Of a stretch of 64,000 bases of DNA, positions 53,260 through 62,675 are shown one piece after another. Below the pieces are notes generated by a model. It was given only the letters and a program-made list of their open reading frames with translations. It ran no database searches and was not told the DNA's origin. Source of the stretch: Chrysogorgia sp. JL179-B06 (lineage: Eukaryota > Cnidaria > Anthozoa > Scleralcyonacea > Chrysogorgiidae); NCBI GenBank assembly GCA_035772405.1, contig JAYKKM010000207.1:541501-605500 (forward strand), in the 5' to 3' direction. Position numbers and translations under genes: made by a program. The first letter of the stretch is position 1; every line of letters begins with the position of its first letter.

Positions 53260-53718
53260 TACTGTGAACTGCGGAATATAAGCGCTCCTTTATAAGCCCA
53301 TCTATATACAAACAGAAATTATATTCTGGTTATAAGCCCCTCTAAAAATAAACGTTTATGCACCCCTACCCATCTCTCTTACTAGTAATGTAATCTTACG
53401 GACTTTTGGGCTTTGGAGGTGAACAGTTTACTCAGTATATCAGCATGGCTATGCCGGTTTTCGATTATTTTATTTATTTCAATGTTAGCAGGAATCTGAC
53501 CTGTCGGGTTGTTACCTTTGTTTTGTTTAGAAAACTGGTATGTGTTTTTGTTGATTTTGATTAATTAAAGACCAGTAAATAAAAAACGTATATTGATAAT
53601 GCCGTATGTTAGTGTCAATTTATTTCACTAGCAGTTCGATCATTCCCAAACGTTTTTTTATTGCGCTTATAAGCCCCTCAAATATAAGCCCAAGGCTTAT
53701 ATTCCGCAGTTTACGGTA
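53260..53718. repeat. MITE with TA-flanked inverted repeats, 459 bp
   Basis: Left TACTGTGAACTGCGGAATAT and right, reverse-complemented, TACCGTAAACTGCGGAATAT are terminal inverted repeats, extending into AAGC and then copies of GCTTATAAGCCCC. TA lies at both borders. The interior has no transposase. Tc1/mariner-type ancestry is inferred. Confidence 0.85.
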
Positions 53719-53869
53719 TATTATAAATGGGATAAAATGCGGATGAGAATGACATAAGTGGGTGATAGTATAAGTTGTGTTGAAGGATGTGGGAAGGCGG
53801 TGCGTTTTTTTTGTTGTGTTTTTCGAAGTTGAAAAGGTCGATATGGGTTTAGAAAATAAGTTAATGAGC

Positions 53870-53960
53870 AATAGCAATAGCGATGAACGTCAGTATTTGG
53901 TCACCAAAAATCTTGGCAGTTTATAACCATCTTTTCACTTTGCTATATATAAGTTATATA
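53870..53960 (+). repeat. Penelope terminal-repeat remnant, ribozyme core deleted
   Basis: GATGAACGTCAGTATTTGGTC, then CTTGGCAGTTTATAACCATC and TTTTCACTTTGCTATATATA. It matches the terminal repeat of the 34.6-38.6 kb element, but stem II and GAAA of the hammerhead are deleted. Confidence 0.75.
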
Positions 53961-55080
53961 TAGTGTTTTTAGAGTTGTTGAAATAAATACAGGTGTAATT
54001 TTAGCGTGCATGGGCGAAAGCATAGAGTTTGTTTCATTGATGGCATGTTGTGAAACGTTTGTTGATAATTAGGACAGTTTAGCTGCCTTGGGTTGCTGAT
54101 TGATTGACGTAAATGATAGTGTGAGATGCGCAAGTAGATTAGTGGGCAGGTTAACATTGTGAAATTGAAGAAAACGAGAATGGTATTTAAAAGGTAGTGT
54201 TTTTATTTGAAGCGTTGTGAGCAATATTATTGTGAGCAATATTAATTTTGGATTTGAAGACGAACGTAAGTCGATGTTGATGAAGTTGCCTTTATTTTGG
54301 TGTTGGTAGATGTGGATATTGTTTAAGTGTATGTGTTTGTTTAGTAGGAATTGATGGTGCACAAGATTGCATGTTACGGTTGGTAGAAATGGAGATGGTA
54401 AAGTGCAATACTAGTTCAAATATGGTTGCAGTAAAGAGAAGAAAATATATTTTGAAAGCAATAGATGGAGACATGTTCTTCAAATTGTCTTAATGGCCAA
54501 GTGGCATGATCAGTATATTTTGGAAGAAGCCAATATATGCGATGTAGATGTGTTGAAGCTATTGTTGTTTTGCATTGGAAATGGGTGTCCACCAAAGTTA
54601 ATTGGAGAGTGGATAATGTATTCACAGTATTGGAGCTTTTGCAGTAGTTAGAGTTTGAAATGTGCACATCAAATTGATTTTACTCTGAGCAATTTAGAAT
54701 GTAATAAGAGTAAATGGTATTATTTTGACATTCATCACAATCGCATGCTTTATCTAAATGGAGATTGTAAAAACATTTAATTGACGATTTTGTGTTACAC
54801 GATGAGTAACTTTTATTTGTTGGGAACGGTGTCTTGTATAGAAACATGAATAATAAAAATGAAATGGTGTTGTTGACTATATTAAATTTAATATAACGCA
54901 TAAAAAATGGCACTGACAAGTCCATTGTGTTTTTTGAATACAGCTTGTTTGTGAATATTATAGGGATGAGGAATAATAATGAGCGCAATCAAGTATATTT
55001 TCATTCACAGAGAAGCTAACAGGCAAATATTTGGCGTTATGGCAGTTTCAAATGTCAAAGTTATGATGTGTTGAAGGTAA
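53961..55080 (+). other. decayed unknown coding region, C-poor on plus strand
   Basis: I do not recognise the protein. On the plus strand at 54480-54790 one frame gives HDQYILEEANICDVDVLKLL, then CIGNGCPPKLIGEWIMYSQY, and KWYYFDIHHNRMLYLNGD. A neighbouring frame goes on LIDDFVLHDE and LLFVGNGVLYRNMNNKNEMV. These words look like real protein sequence broken by frameshifts. The plus strand is visibly poor in C compared with G over about 1 kb, and long overlapping minus-strand open frames rich in H, L, N, S and T appear as a consequence. Those minus frames are not believed. Confidence 0.4.
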
Positions 55081-55249
55081 TACACATTGGCTTAACTTTG
55101 AAACGTGGAACTAATCATGTGGCGAATACGTTAAAACGCGAAACAGATTTAATAAATAAATAAAATAAATGTTGGTTTATTAACATATAAAATCGCACCA
55201 ATGGTGAATTACTTTATATTCACAAAATATTAAAAATACTAATTAAATA

Positions 55250-55816
55250 TATATATATATAATATTTTGACAAGATAGATGGTAAAAGTTAAAACAAGTA
55301 CTTATTAGAACTGTTTTAAGAAGCTCTCCTTAAGTTGGTTGTACATTTGCAAACGCCGTCAGATGGGGAATGAAATACCACGACCATGTGGTGGTATGTC
55401 TCGAGTCAGGTTTACTCAGGTATAAGATAAGCAAGTTTGTAGTTCGTATTGTTCTTTAAACTGTTAAAAAGCTTCAGAGATAAACGTTGCCGATTATCTA
55501 TTAGTCGAGGACAAGCAGTGATTGCCAAAGCTTCACGATATCACAAATGCGGAAAGCTCATCTGAATTCTCTCAATCTTCTGAGTTAAGTAGGCAGGAAG
55601 GCAGGAGTGCCACACAGCACAGCTATACTCTAAAATGGAACGTACAAGAGCGATATAGATGCTCACCAGGTCATATTGGGAAGCTCCATTATGTCGAAGG
55701 ACACGAATGATATGTAGACGTTTTGCAGCTTGTTTAGTGATGATCGAAACATGTTCAGACCATTTAAGATTTTGTTGAATCTGCACACCTAGAACTTTGA
55801 CTATCCACTCTTTCAA
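55250..55816 (-). mobile_element. 5'-truncated LINE, RT C-terminus
   Basis: The minus-strand frame 55816-55541 reads KVLGVQIQQNLKWSEHVSII, then TKQAAKRLHIIRVLRHNGAS and YSCAVWHSCLPAYLTQKIER. This is the post-palm C-terminal part of CR1/L2-like RTs. Homology continues in other frames (KALAITARSR, near 55510) to about 55300. A (TA)n tract at 55245-55262 may be the tail. TCTATC-type tail not seen. Confidence 0.82.
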
Positions 55817-56097
55817 GTGAGAAGATTATGGCCGTGTAGTAAGAAAGGATAAAGCAATTTTCGCATTTAAAGAAGCGAAGGATTAAGGAAAATGATGATA
55901 TGAATTGAGGAAAAAATGGCACCGGAATAATGACTGACACGGAAAAAATGGCACCAATTTATAAGAAATTTATAAGAGGCTTTGTCAAAAAACAAACATT
56001 CAAGTAACAGAGCTTCTGCATCCGTCATAACAAGTGAAGTTTTTTGCGGTGACACTTTTTCCGTTCCCATCCATGATATATGACTCCCAGTTTAGCA
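55817..56097. other. no gene seen
   Basis: AT-rich spacer. The word GGCACC...ATTTTTTCC is repeated inexactly near 55918 and 55948. Confidence 0.35.
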
Positions 56098-57920
56098 TGT
56101 AACATTTGGACCATTTGACCCCATTTTGAACCAACATTTTTGTTGGAATACGGTGTATGTTTTATCATAAGGGACCGGTCATTATTTATGGGGTACAACG
56201 GGCCGGAAAACTTTTAAATAAAATAACAATTTATACACGCAGTTGTAGTTTCTTTCAAAATATTTACAAAATGTTGCAGATACGAGAAGAACATCGACTC
56301 TTTCAAACTTTCATTCAAAAATTCAAATCTAATACATAATAATTATTTAAATCCAAAAAATTATAGTTCGTCTTCACTGTCACTATTAAAAATTGTCCAG
56401 AAGGGATCATATTTCTCCAGAAGAGTAGGCCCTTACTGCTCTCTTCAAAAATTTCAGAAATCACAATGTCTTCATCCAGTTCTTCATCAATCTCTTCAAC
56501 AATATCTTGATCACCACCGTCATTGCTTTGTGGAATTTCAACGGTTCTATTAAGGGCATGTAATTGAATTATTTTCACTTTGTCTGATTTCTTCCCTGAT
56601 ATAGAAAGTTTATACTTTCCTAAATACTTTATTTCACATGCACAACATGGAAGAAATTCAAATAAGAAAATAATTGATTAAATATGAACAATGAAGTGGC
56701 GAGACACCAAGACGACGATGCCGTAAAATACGAGTGAAATTCTCAGGGGTACCAAAGAATCAATTTATTTTGGTAAGCATTTTATAAAATACAACAAATC
56801 TTTGACCCGCTCTGATGTCGATTCTTTAGCCGTGTGTATTAAAACGGTAAACTCTAACAACACCGGAGGCAATCGAGTCAATGTCAAGCATATTTTTATA
56901 CAATGCAAACAAACGCTCTCTTTCAGTAGTAAAAGTCTCAAGCAAGAAAAAAGAACTTTATATATATATATATATATATTACTTTATATATGTAGCTTAT
57001 TATAGTGTGGTGTATGAGTATGTTTAAAGTTATAATCGAAGACGGTCGTCGGATTATATGTATTGTCGTGTCAGTAAAAAAAAACTCGAAAGCCGTGTCT
57101 TACAGACTGTATCTTAAAGAACATGCAAGGCCTTTAAATGGTCAAAAGTTTGTTGTATTTTATGAAATGCTTATCAAAATTAACTGATTCTTCGATTCTG
57201 CGGCAATTCCCCAGAGGTTTTCGAAGCATAGTAGCCGTAGAAATTGCCCAGGATTTTCGCCATGTCTCGTGCATGTGAAATAAATACAGTTTGTCTTTAT
57301 AGGCATCTCTACCAGTCTAGTATTGTATCTTAACTTAGCTGGATCCAATAGCAAAGTAGATTAGGATTCGATATCAAAGGACTTGAATCGCCAATATAGC
57401 AGCCATTTGAAAATGATCAGGAAATGCATATATATTTCATTTTTGGTTTATAGTGGAAATCAGTCTGGCGAGCGCGATTTATCGTGAATTACTCATCTGC
57501 CGCCGACGCAAATTTAACGAGCAACTTGCAGAACGAAGTTGCGCGTATGTGGGCATTGATAGCAGTCTGTTGTCAGCCAAGACAGTCTGAGCTTGAAATC
57601 ATCGTTATAGAGATATTTATATATAAAAATAATATTTATATGGTTTTGTGTTTTTTTATCGTCCGAGTTTATATTACAAAGACTTTGTGGGGATTTTTCT
57701 TGGGGTCATGTTGTGCATATATACTTTCGCCTGCTTATACTCCAACAAATTTTCGTGACCCATCACTTCCGAACTAAAAAATTCATGACCCGGGGTCAAT
57801 TTTACCCGACCCTGTATAGCCATAAATAATGACCGGTCCCTAAACATACACCATCCAAGAACCATTTCAGCCAAAATATTGGTTAAAAATTGGGTAGCAA
57901 ACAGTCAGTCAAAATGTAAC
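56098..57920. mobile_element. long-terminal-inverted-repeat element, about 1.8 kb
   Basis: AGGGACCGGTCATTATTT (from 56170) is exactly inverted at 57820-57841, a perfect 22-bp core. The inverted similarity continues outwards: GGTGTATGTTT at 56152 versus AAACATACACC at 57842, with a 7-base insertion on the left. Beyond that it continues through ATTTTGAACCAACATTTT to GTAACATTT (56098) versus its complement ending at 57920. Arms of about 90-100 bp, imperfect. No transposase domain is recognised inside. A minus-strand frame at 56640-56315 has a SAP-like start (KYLGKYKLSISGKKSD) and an acidic stretch. Confidence 0.75.
56315..56640 (-). CDS. hypothetical acidic protein fragment, SAP-like start
   Basis: Frame on the minus strand: CEIKYLGKYKLSISGKKSDK, then NDGGDQDIVEEIDEELDEDI. 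The first phrase resembles the second helix of SAP DNA-binding motifs (LGKYKLS.SGKK.DLV), which often sit at the N-terminus of cnidarian transposon proteins. It lies inside the long-inverted-repeat element and could be a remnant of its protein. Weak evidence. Confidence 0.25.
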
Positions 57921-58202
57921 AAAGTTAGATAGTTTGGTCATGTTTTAATTGATTTTAATAAAAGCTTATTTCTTAGCTTACCACATTTTCCATACCGGTA
58001 CAATTATTTAACATCTTATATGTATGTATTAAGCACATGTATTATTATTAGTATGTGAAAGAGAAACTAATGAGTTTTCACATCGATCCAATTATTTTTT
58101 CTATGTCGATATGTCCAGATGGAATTAAACGAATGTTTTTTGTGTACTGTTGTTTTGGCAATAATTATATCAGCAATCATAATTTACTGAAAACACCTCC
58201 AT
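57921..58202. other. no gene seen
   Basis: AT-rich spacer between the long-inverted-repeat element and HECT copy C. Confidence 0.35.
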
Positions 58203-59820
58203 TCACGAGAGCTGTAAGAAAACAATGGGAAACATGTTACTTCCTGTTGTCCTACTGTTAACATACAAGCAAAGGACATTTAAACATGTCTGTGCACATG
58301 CAATTGATGTTTCTTCATCATGCACAAATGATATGGTTGGCTTGGGATCGAAGTCAACTGTGGGGATGTTTGTTGCCCCAGTGGTAAACACTAGTATGTG
58401 GCTTGGTGTTAACATAGGTATGAAATTATTCTCCTCTTCAGTTCGTACCAAACCCCTCATCTTCCAAACATTCAATTAAACTTGCATCTACAAAACAAAA
58501 GATGTTTCCACCATAAGCATTTACTTATGGTAAAGCATGAACTGATGAACAATTATGGTAATTGTTACATAGATTAAGTAATTAAAAATTGTTGCATTTT
58601 CCCTTTTCACCTTCAATAGATGCTAGGAATTCAATAAATTTATCCATTACAATTTCCTCAGATCCTGTACAGTGATGTCCTAGTGGTGCAAAATCTGGCT
58701 TCAAGATCTTCATTAATTGTTGCACATTAAGCTTGTCATCATCTCTGTGTCTGAAAAGGTGATTCCTTTGTGCAAGCTTAATTTTTTAATTTTATAAAAA
58801 CATTTTTATTGCATTTCCAGCCATTTCAGAAGAGGTAAATTCCAAAATTTCCTGATAACTTGCCTCGGACACTTTAACACACTTGACCAATTGGCAATTC
58901 ACATTCGCTTTAGCCCCAAATCTAAAAAATGCTCCGCGGTCCCTATATAGATGTTAAAAATATTTACAAAAAGTCGGCAACGTATAGGATGGCAGCTCAA
59001 GCTGCAGCTCACTTGCAGCATCATCTGACTGATCTGAGACTGTCAAATCATCAATTGAACAGTCAGTATTGTCTAGAAAACTTCCATTAACTTCAGCTTC
59101 CTCTTCACTGAGCCAGTCGGTAATCGGTACTTCTTTCACTTGTTTAATTTCGGCCGCAGGACAAAGATACAAGCATATACGGGAATAATTATTTCCAAGC
59201 CTTCCTTATATTTCCTCAACGTGAGCTTCCAACTTCCAACTTCCAGGTATTGTTCGGGCTAATTTGCCATCCGGATGAACTAGAACGTATCCACGGTCAC
59301 GGGAAAATGTTCTATCGTAGTCTTCCCACTTCTTTAATGCCCTTTCCAATATCGCGTCGTAGCCAATGTCTTTCGCTAACTTGATGGGGAAAGATTTACC
59401 GCGCAGTGGCTTCGGTTCTTCATGGTCTTACTCATGGTTACGTTAATAAGCACCTCGTCCTTGGCTTTGCTGTTAGTCTGCACCAAGCGGGCCTTCTTTT
59501 TATTCGGCTTGAAATGCGACTGCCTTTCGTCTTCTTTACTCCTCATGAAAGACGAAAATGATGATGGATGACTTGCTGAAGACTCTGTAGCATTTCTTCC
59601 AGGGAGCATTTGCCGTTCTTCGAGAGCCTGAGGAATCAGAATTCCCGGTGCTGGTACTAGCACCACCAGTGTCGCCTTTTTTCTTCTCGCAGGACGGACA
59701 ATAGATGAATCTTGCCTCCATAGAATTTCCGCAAAAACAACAGAACATTTTGTCTTCCACCATTCGACCCACGAAATGCAAATAGAAGAGTCGACAAGTC
59801 GACTCAAGTGTTTTCTCCAA
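58203..59820 (-). pseudogene. G2E3-like HECT ubiquitin-ligase gene, copy C (N-lobe mostly deleted)
   Basis: Minus strand. N-terminal zinc ribbon MFCCFCGNSMEARFIYCPSC (CxxC...CxxC), Ser-rich linker, SKEDERQSHFKPNKKKARL, KDEVLINVTMSKTMKN. After a shift KPLRGKSFPIKLAKDIGYDA and GYVLVHPDGKLARTIPGSWK, then ICLYLCPAAEIKQVKEVPIT and an acidic region to about 58955. Most of the HECT N-lobe is missing. Its end is seen at 58770-58620 as LMKILKPDFAPLGHHCTGSE (EIVMDKFIEFLASIE next). After a probable intron the C-lobe (58475-58203) reads VFTTGATNIPTVDFDPKPTI, then FVHDEETSIACAQTCLNVLC with the catalytic Cys in TCLN. HECT enzymes carry ubiquitin on this Cys. The lost N-lobe, which binds the E2, implies no ligase activity unless a missed exon exists. 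Confidence 0.75.
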
Positions 59821-60304
59821 TCTTCCTTATCAATATCTTCCTTATAAATATGAGTGAAATTTTGTTGTGTATTTCAAGAGATAATTTGTTGCGTATTGAA
59901 AAATTATTTGTTCTGTATTGTGCACAACTTTGTTGTGTATTGAAATTTTGTAATGTGTAGTGGATAATTTATTTGTGAATTGAAATTTTTGTTTGCATAC
60001 TGGAACTTTGTTTTGTGTATTGCACATATGGGCCACCGTATGATTCTACAAAAGTGATCGAGAAGGCTAAACTGTTACGTGCCCTTTCTCCCCATGGGGT
60101 ATGAGAATTATAAAGAAATTTTAGGTACACAAGTTCCCCAATGAATAAAAGCACAATAATAAAAGTTTATTGTACATAGTATACCCTATCTAATTATACT
60201 ATAAATAAGTACCAGTCAGATATATATAGTAGAGAAATTTCAACGTGAACATGCACAAATATAAAATGTCACAAATATGGCTTCCTAGTGAAGCAAGAAA
60301 ACTA
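59821..60304. other. no gene; TTGTGTATTG-rich tract
   Basis: From 59850 to 60030 the words TTTGTTGTGTATTG/AAATTTTG recur five or six times at about 30-bp spacing, a degenerate minisatellite. The rest is AT-rich. Confidence 0.5.
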
Positions 60305-61826
60305 CAGTACCAGTCAGAAGTAACCTAACACTGCAGTTGCGGTGGATATGCGGTGAAGTTGCGGTGAGGTAGCGGTTAGGTTGCGGTCTACACATGTAAC
60401 CGCAATGGTCGACTAAACGCTTCGGGTTCCGAGTTCATCCGACCAAAAGCCGGCAGCAGAAAGACATGACGCGGACGTCAATTAACTTGCCGTATCAAGT
60501 TCAAAACAAAGGAAATTATTAACTAGTAATCATTGGAGTAGTTTTGAAGTCATTCTTATTAGTCTCTGTATTCTGCATACAATGTATAACGATTTCGTGG
60601 TTGAACTCCTAACAACGACGACGACGTTGGTTCAAAAGCTTGTTACGTTGGAATTTCTCAAATAACGTTAACAATATTAATATCTCCCGAAACAGTCTTA
60701 CTAAATAACTATTATTGCGTGAAAGCATTTTAGCAGAAGAAAATTTAACGGGCATCTTGATACGAATTACGATTGTTATTACTGTTGTGTTTCAAGCCGT
60801 TTATTGACCCAACGGCATGTTTTGCTGTCGCATGTTTCTTAAACTCATGGTATATTATATTATACTCATCCCGTTTGAAACGTCGAACTAATCATGTGTC
60901 GAACATAGATACATGATAAATTCGACGTTTGAAATTAAGTTGCACTTTGATCGATATATCCGACCAAAGCGGTCAAACTTAATAATATTGCGGTCCATTG
61001 ACAGGTTTAAAAACTCCAAATCCGTACCACGTTAAAAAATATTGTTTGATGAACTATATCATTGGCATTGCTATCCGACATGCTTCTCACGGTAACTGAT
61101 TGCTCTTATGTGAACTATAAGATAACATAAAAAACCTCAAGTTAAGCTAGAGCTTTTGACATGTGTATTGTCAATTTCCGTTTTATTTGGCACGTGGCGC
61201 TTTGGCCAGAGAAGAGCATGCCTGGAGACTGGCAGGCGCTCTCATTGTAAAGACTTAAAACTGTGAGTAATTCTCTAATAACTAATACCGCCATGCAATA
61301 TATACTATAAAATGAGAGGGAGTACACAACTTTTCAAAGAGTGCCACAGGAGTGACCCGTGAGTGACCGGACAAGTAAACAAATCAACGAGTGTCCGATT
61401 TACCTCAGGCTAAACTGCCATAGAACTGCTAGAAGATGGTCACCACTCACCAACTTCATTAACCACTTTTGCAGTCTGCATAGACATATAGCCCAACTTT
61501 ATCACTTTGCCTGAAAATTGATATTGAGCAATCGAAGCGCGCGGTCACCAAAGTGCTTTTTGTTTCAAGCGTGTCAAACCAGGCCACGTGTCAACAGTGC
61601 CAGTGGCAAAGCAGGCCAAATACATGTCAACAGTGCAAGTAGCGAAGCAGGCAAGTGTCCTTTTTGTCATCTGTGGCAATAGCGAGTCTCTGGATAGAAA
61701 ATTTCGTGAATACATTTTTATCAAAAATCCAAAAATTTCTCTTCATGTTTCCCTGAGAATGATTGTGAAACAGAGCTTGGAATGCTTCGCATGAACGGAC
61801 CCACACACGGAGTCACGGCGTTTATA

Positions 61827-62063
61827 TCACCATCTAGTAATATATTTTGTCTGTGGCACAGGTTTCGCATATTCAGACAAAATATGTTTGGCGCGAATGA
61901 CTTTTGATACACTGCCCTTAAAAACAATGTCGCGCTCTGCCGAGTTTAAAGCAGATCTCGAAGTTTTAATTCCTTCCTCTTGAAGCAGATCTATAATTTT
62001 AGTAACCTGCTCTCCAGAAGAACAAATTATTCGTTCCCTCGCGTATCGAGATAGCTTTCCCAC
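61827..62063 (-). pseudogene. Tc1-like transposase N-terminal HTH
   Basis: MGKLSRYARERIICSSGEQV, then KIIDLLQEEGIKTSRSALNS. This is the paired-type helix-turn-helix start of Tc1-like transposases, which binds the inverted repeats. The DDE catalytic domain is missing. The tail quickly loses similarity. A second, shorter copy of the start (MGKLSRYVRERIVSLSSS) lies upstream at 62395-62156, so the 5' region plus the first codons has been duplicated in tandem (unit of about 190 bp). Confidence 0.8.
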
Positions 62064-62155
62064 AGTTGTTGCTGGATATCAAAGCTTGAAACCGTCGATT
62101 GTCGAACACACATAACTGCTTATAACGATTAATACAACGCGCAAAGGAAAAGACG

Positions 62156-62245
62156 CTAAACTTCGGGAATAAACGACTTTTTTACCCAAGAGGACGACAG
62201 TGAGACGATTCTTTCCCTCACGTATCGAGATAGCTTTCCCATTAT
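62156..62245 (-). pseudogene. second Tc1-like N-terminal copy
   Basis: MGKLSRYVRERIVSLSSSWV from about 62242, then divergence. The flanking sequence (GGAAGGACGCTAAACTTTGG versus GGAAAAGACGCTAAACTTCG) is duplicated too. Confidence 0.7.
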
Positions 62246-62423
62246 CAATTTAAACACGGTAACGGTATTTGAAAACGAACTTGCCAAGCTACGACAAACG
62301 CCAATCGAAGAAGTGCAGACAACGTGCGAAGGAAGGACGCTAAACTTTGGAAATAACCGAGTTCTTCCGATACTACACTTGTGAAATGACGCCATACGAA
62401 CCGCGCAGCAGCGGTTGAGGTCG

Positions 62424-62455
62424 AACCTAGGATGATCCGCGGATCATCCTAGGTT
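62424..62455. repeat. perfect 32-bp palindrome in Tc1 right end
   Basis: AACCTAGGATGATCCG followed immediately by its exact reverse complement CGGATCATCCTAGGTT, 38 bases inside the right terminus. No matching palindrome was found at the left end. Confidence 0.9.
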
Positions 62456-62495
62456 AACCGCGGATTTTGTTACGTTACTTCTGAGCGGTACTGTA

Positions 62496-62675
62496 TCTAA
62501 TTCAACTTATAATATAGGAAAATATCTATTAAATCAGTGAGAGTGATACAATTAGCAATGCCCAATACTAAGGATTGCAAATCTAATAATAATATAGTAA
62601 TATATAGTAGCTACAGTTCAAAAAACGTTCACTGTTTATCATTTCAAACTTCGCGCCATCTTTGCCGGAAAGCGT
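62496..62675. other. short spacer
   Basis: AT-rich sequence between the Tc1 element and the piggyBac stop. No TTAA-flanked piggyBac terminus was identified. Confidence 0.4.

Larger units (their letters stand above)
60305..62493. mobile_element. gutted Tc1/mariner element with TA target site
   Basis: The left end CAGTACCAGTCAGAAGTAAC and right end (reverse complement) CAGTACCGCTCAGAAGTAAC are terminal inverted repeats. Both are flanked by TA (60303-60304, 62494-62495), the Tc1/mariner target. Only the transposase N-terminus survives (61827-62063). TGCGGT words are repeated just inside the left end (60332-60391). The interior is mostly unrelated, with a duplicated phrase ATGTCAACAGTGC/CAAAGCAGGC at 61580-61652. 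Length 2189 bp. Confidence 0.85.

Noticed and set aside
54069..54988. Overlapping minus-strand open frames rich in H, L, N, S and T
   Set aside because: They follow from the C-poor plus strand and have no domain. The plus strand reads more protein-like words.
55072..55160. Repeat TTTGAAACGT-GAACTAATCATGTG also near 60873
   Set aside because: The two copies (near 55095 and 60873) share only about 25 bases; too short to define a family here.
57484..57777. 97-codon plus-strand frame in the long-inverted-repeat element
   Set aside because: No domain and hydrophobic low-complexity content; probably chance.
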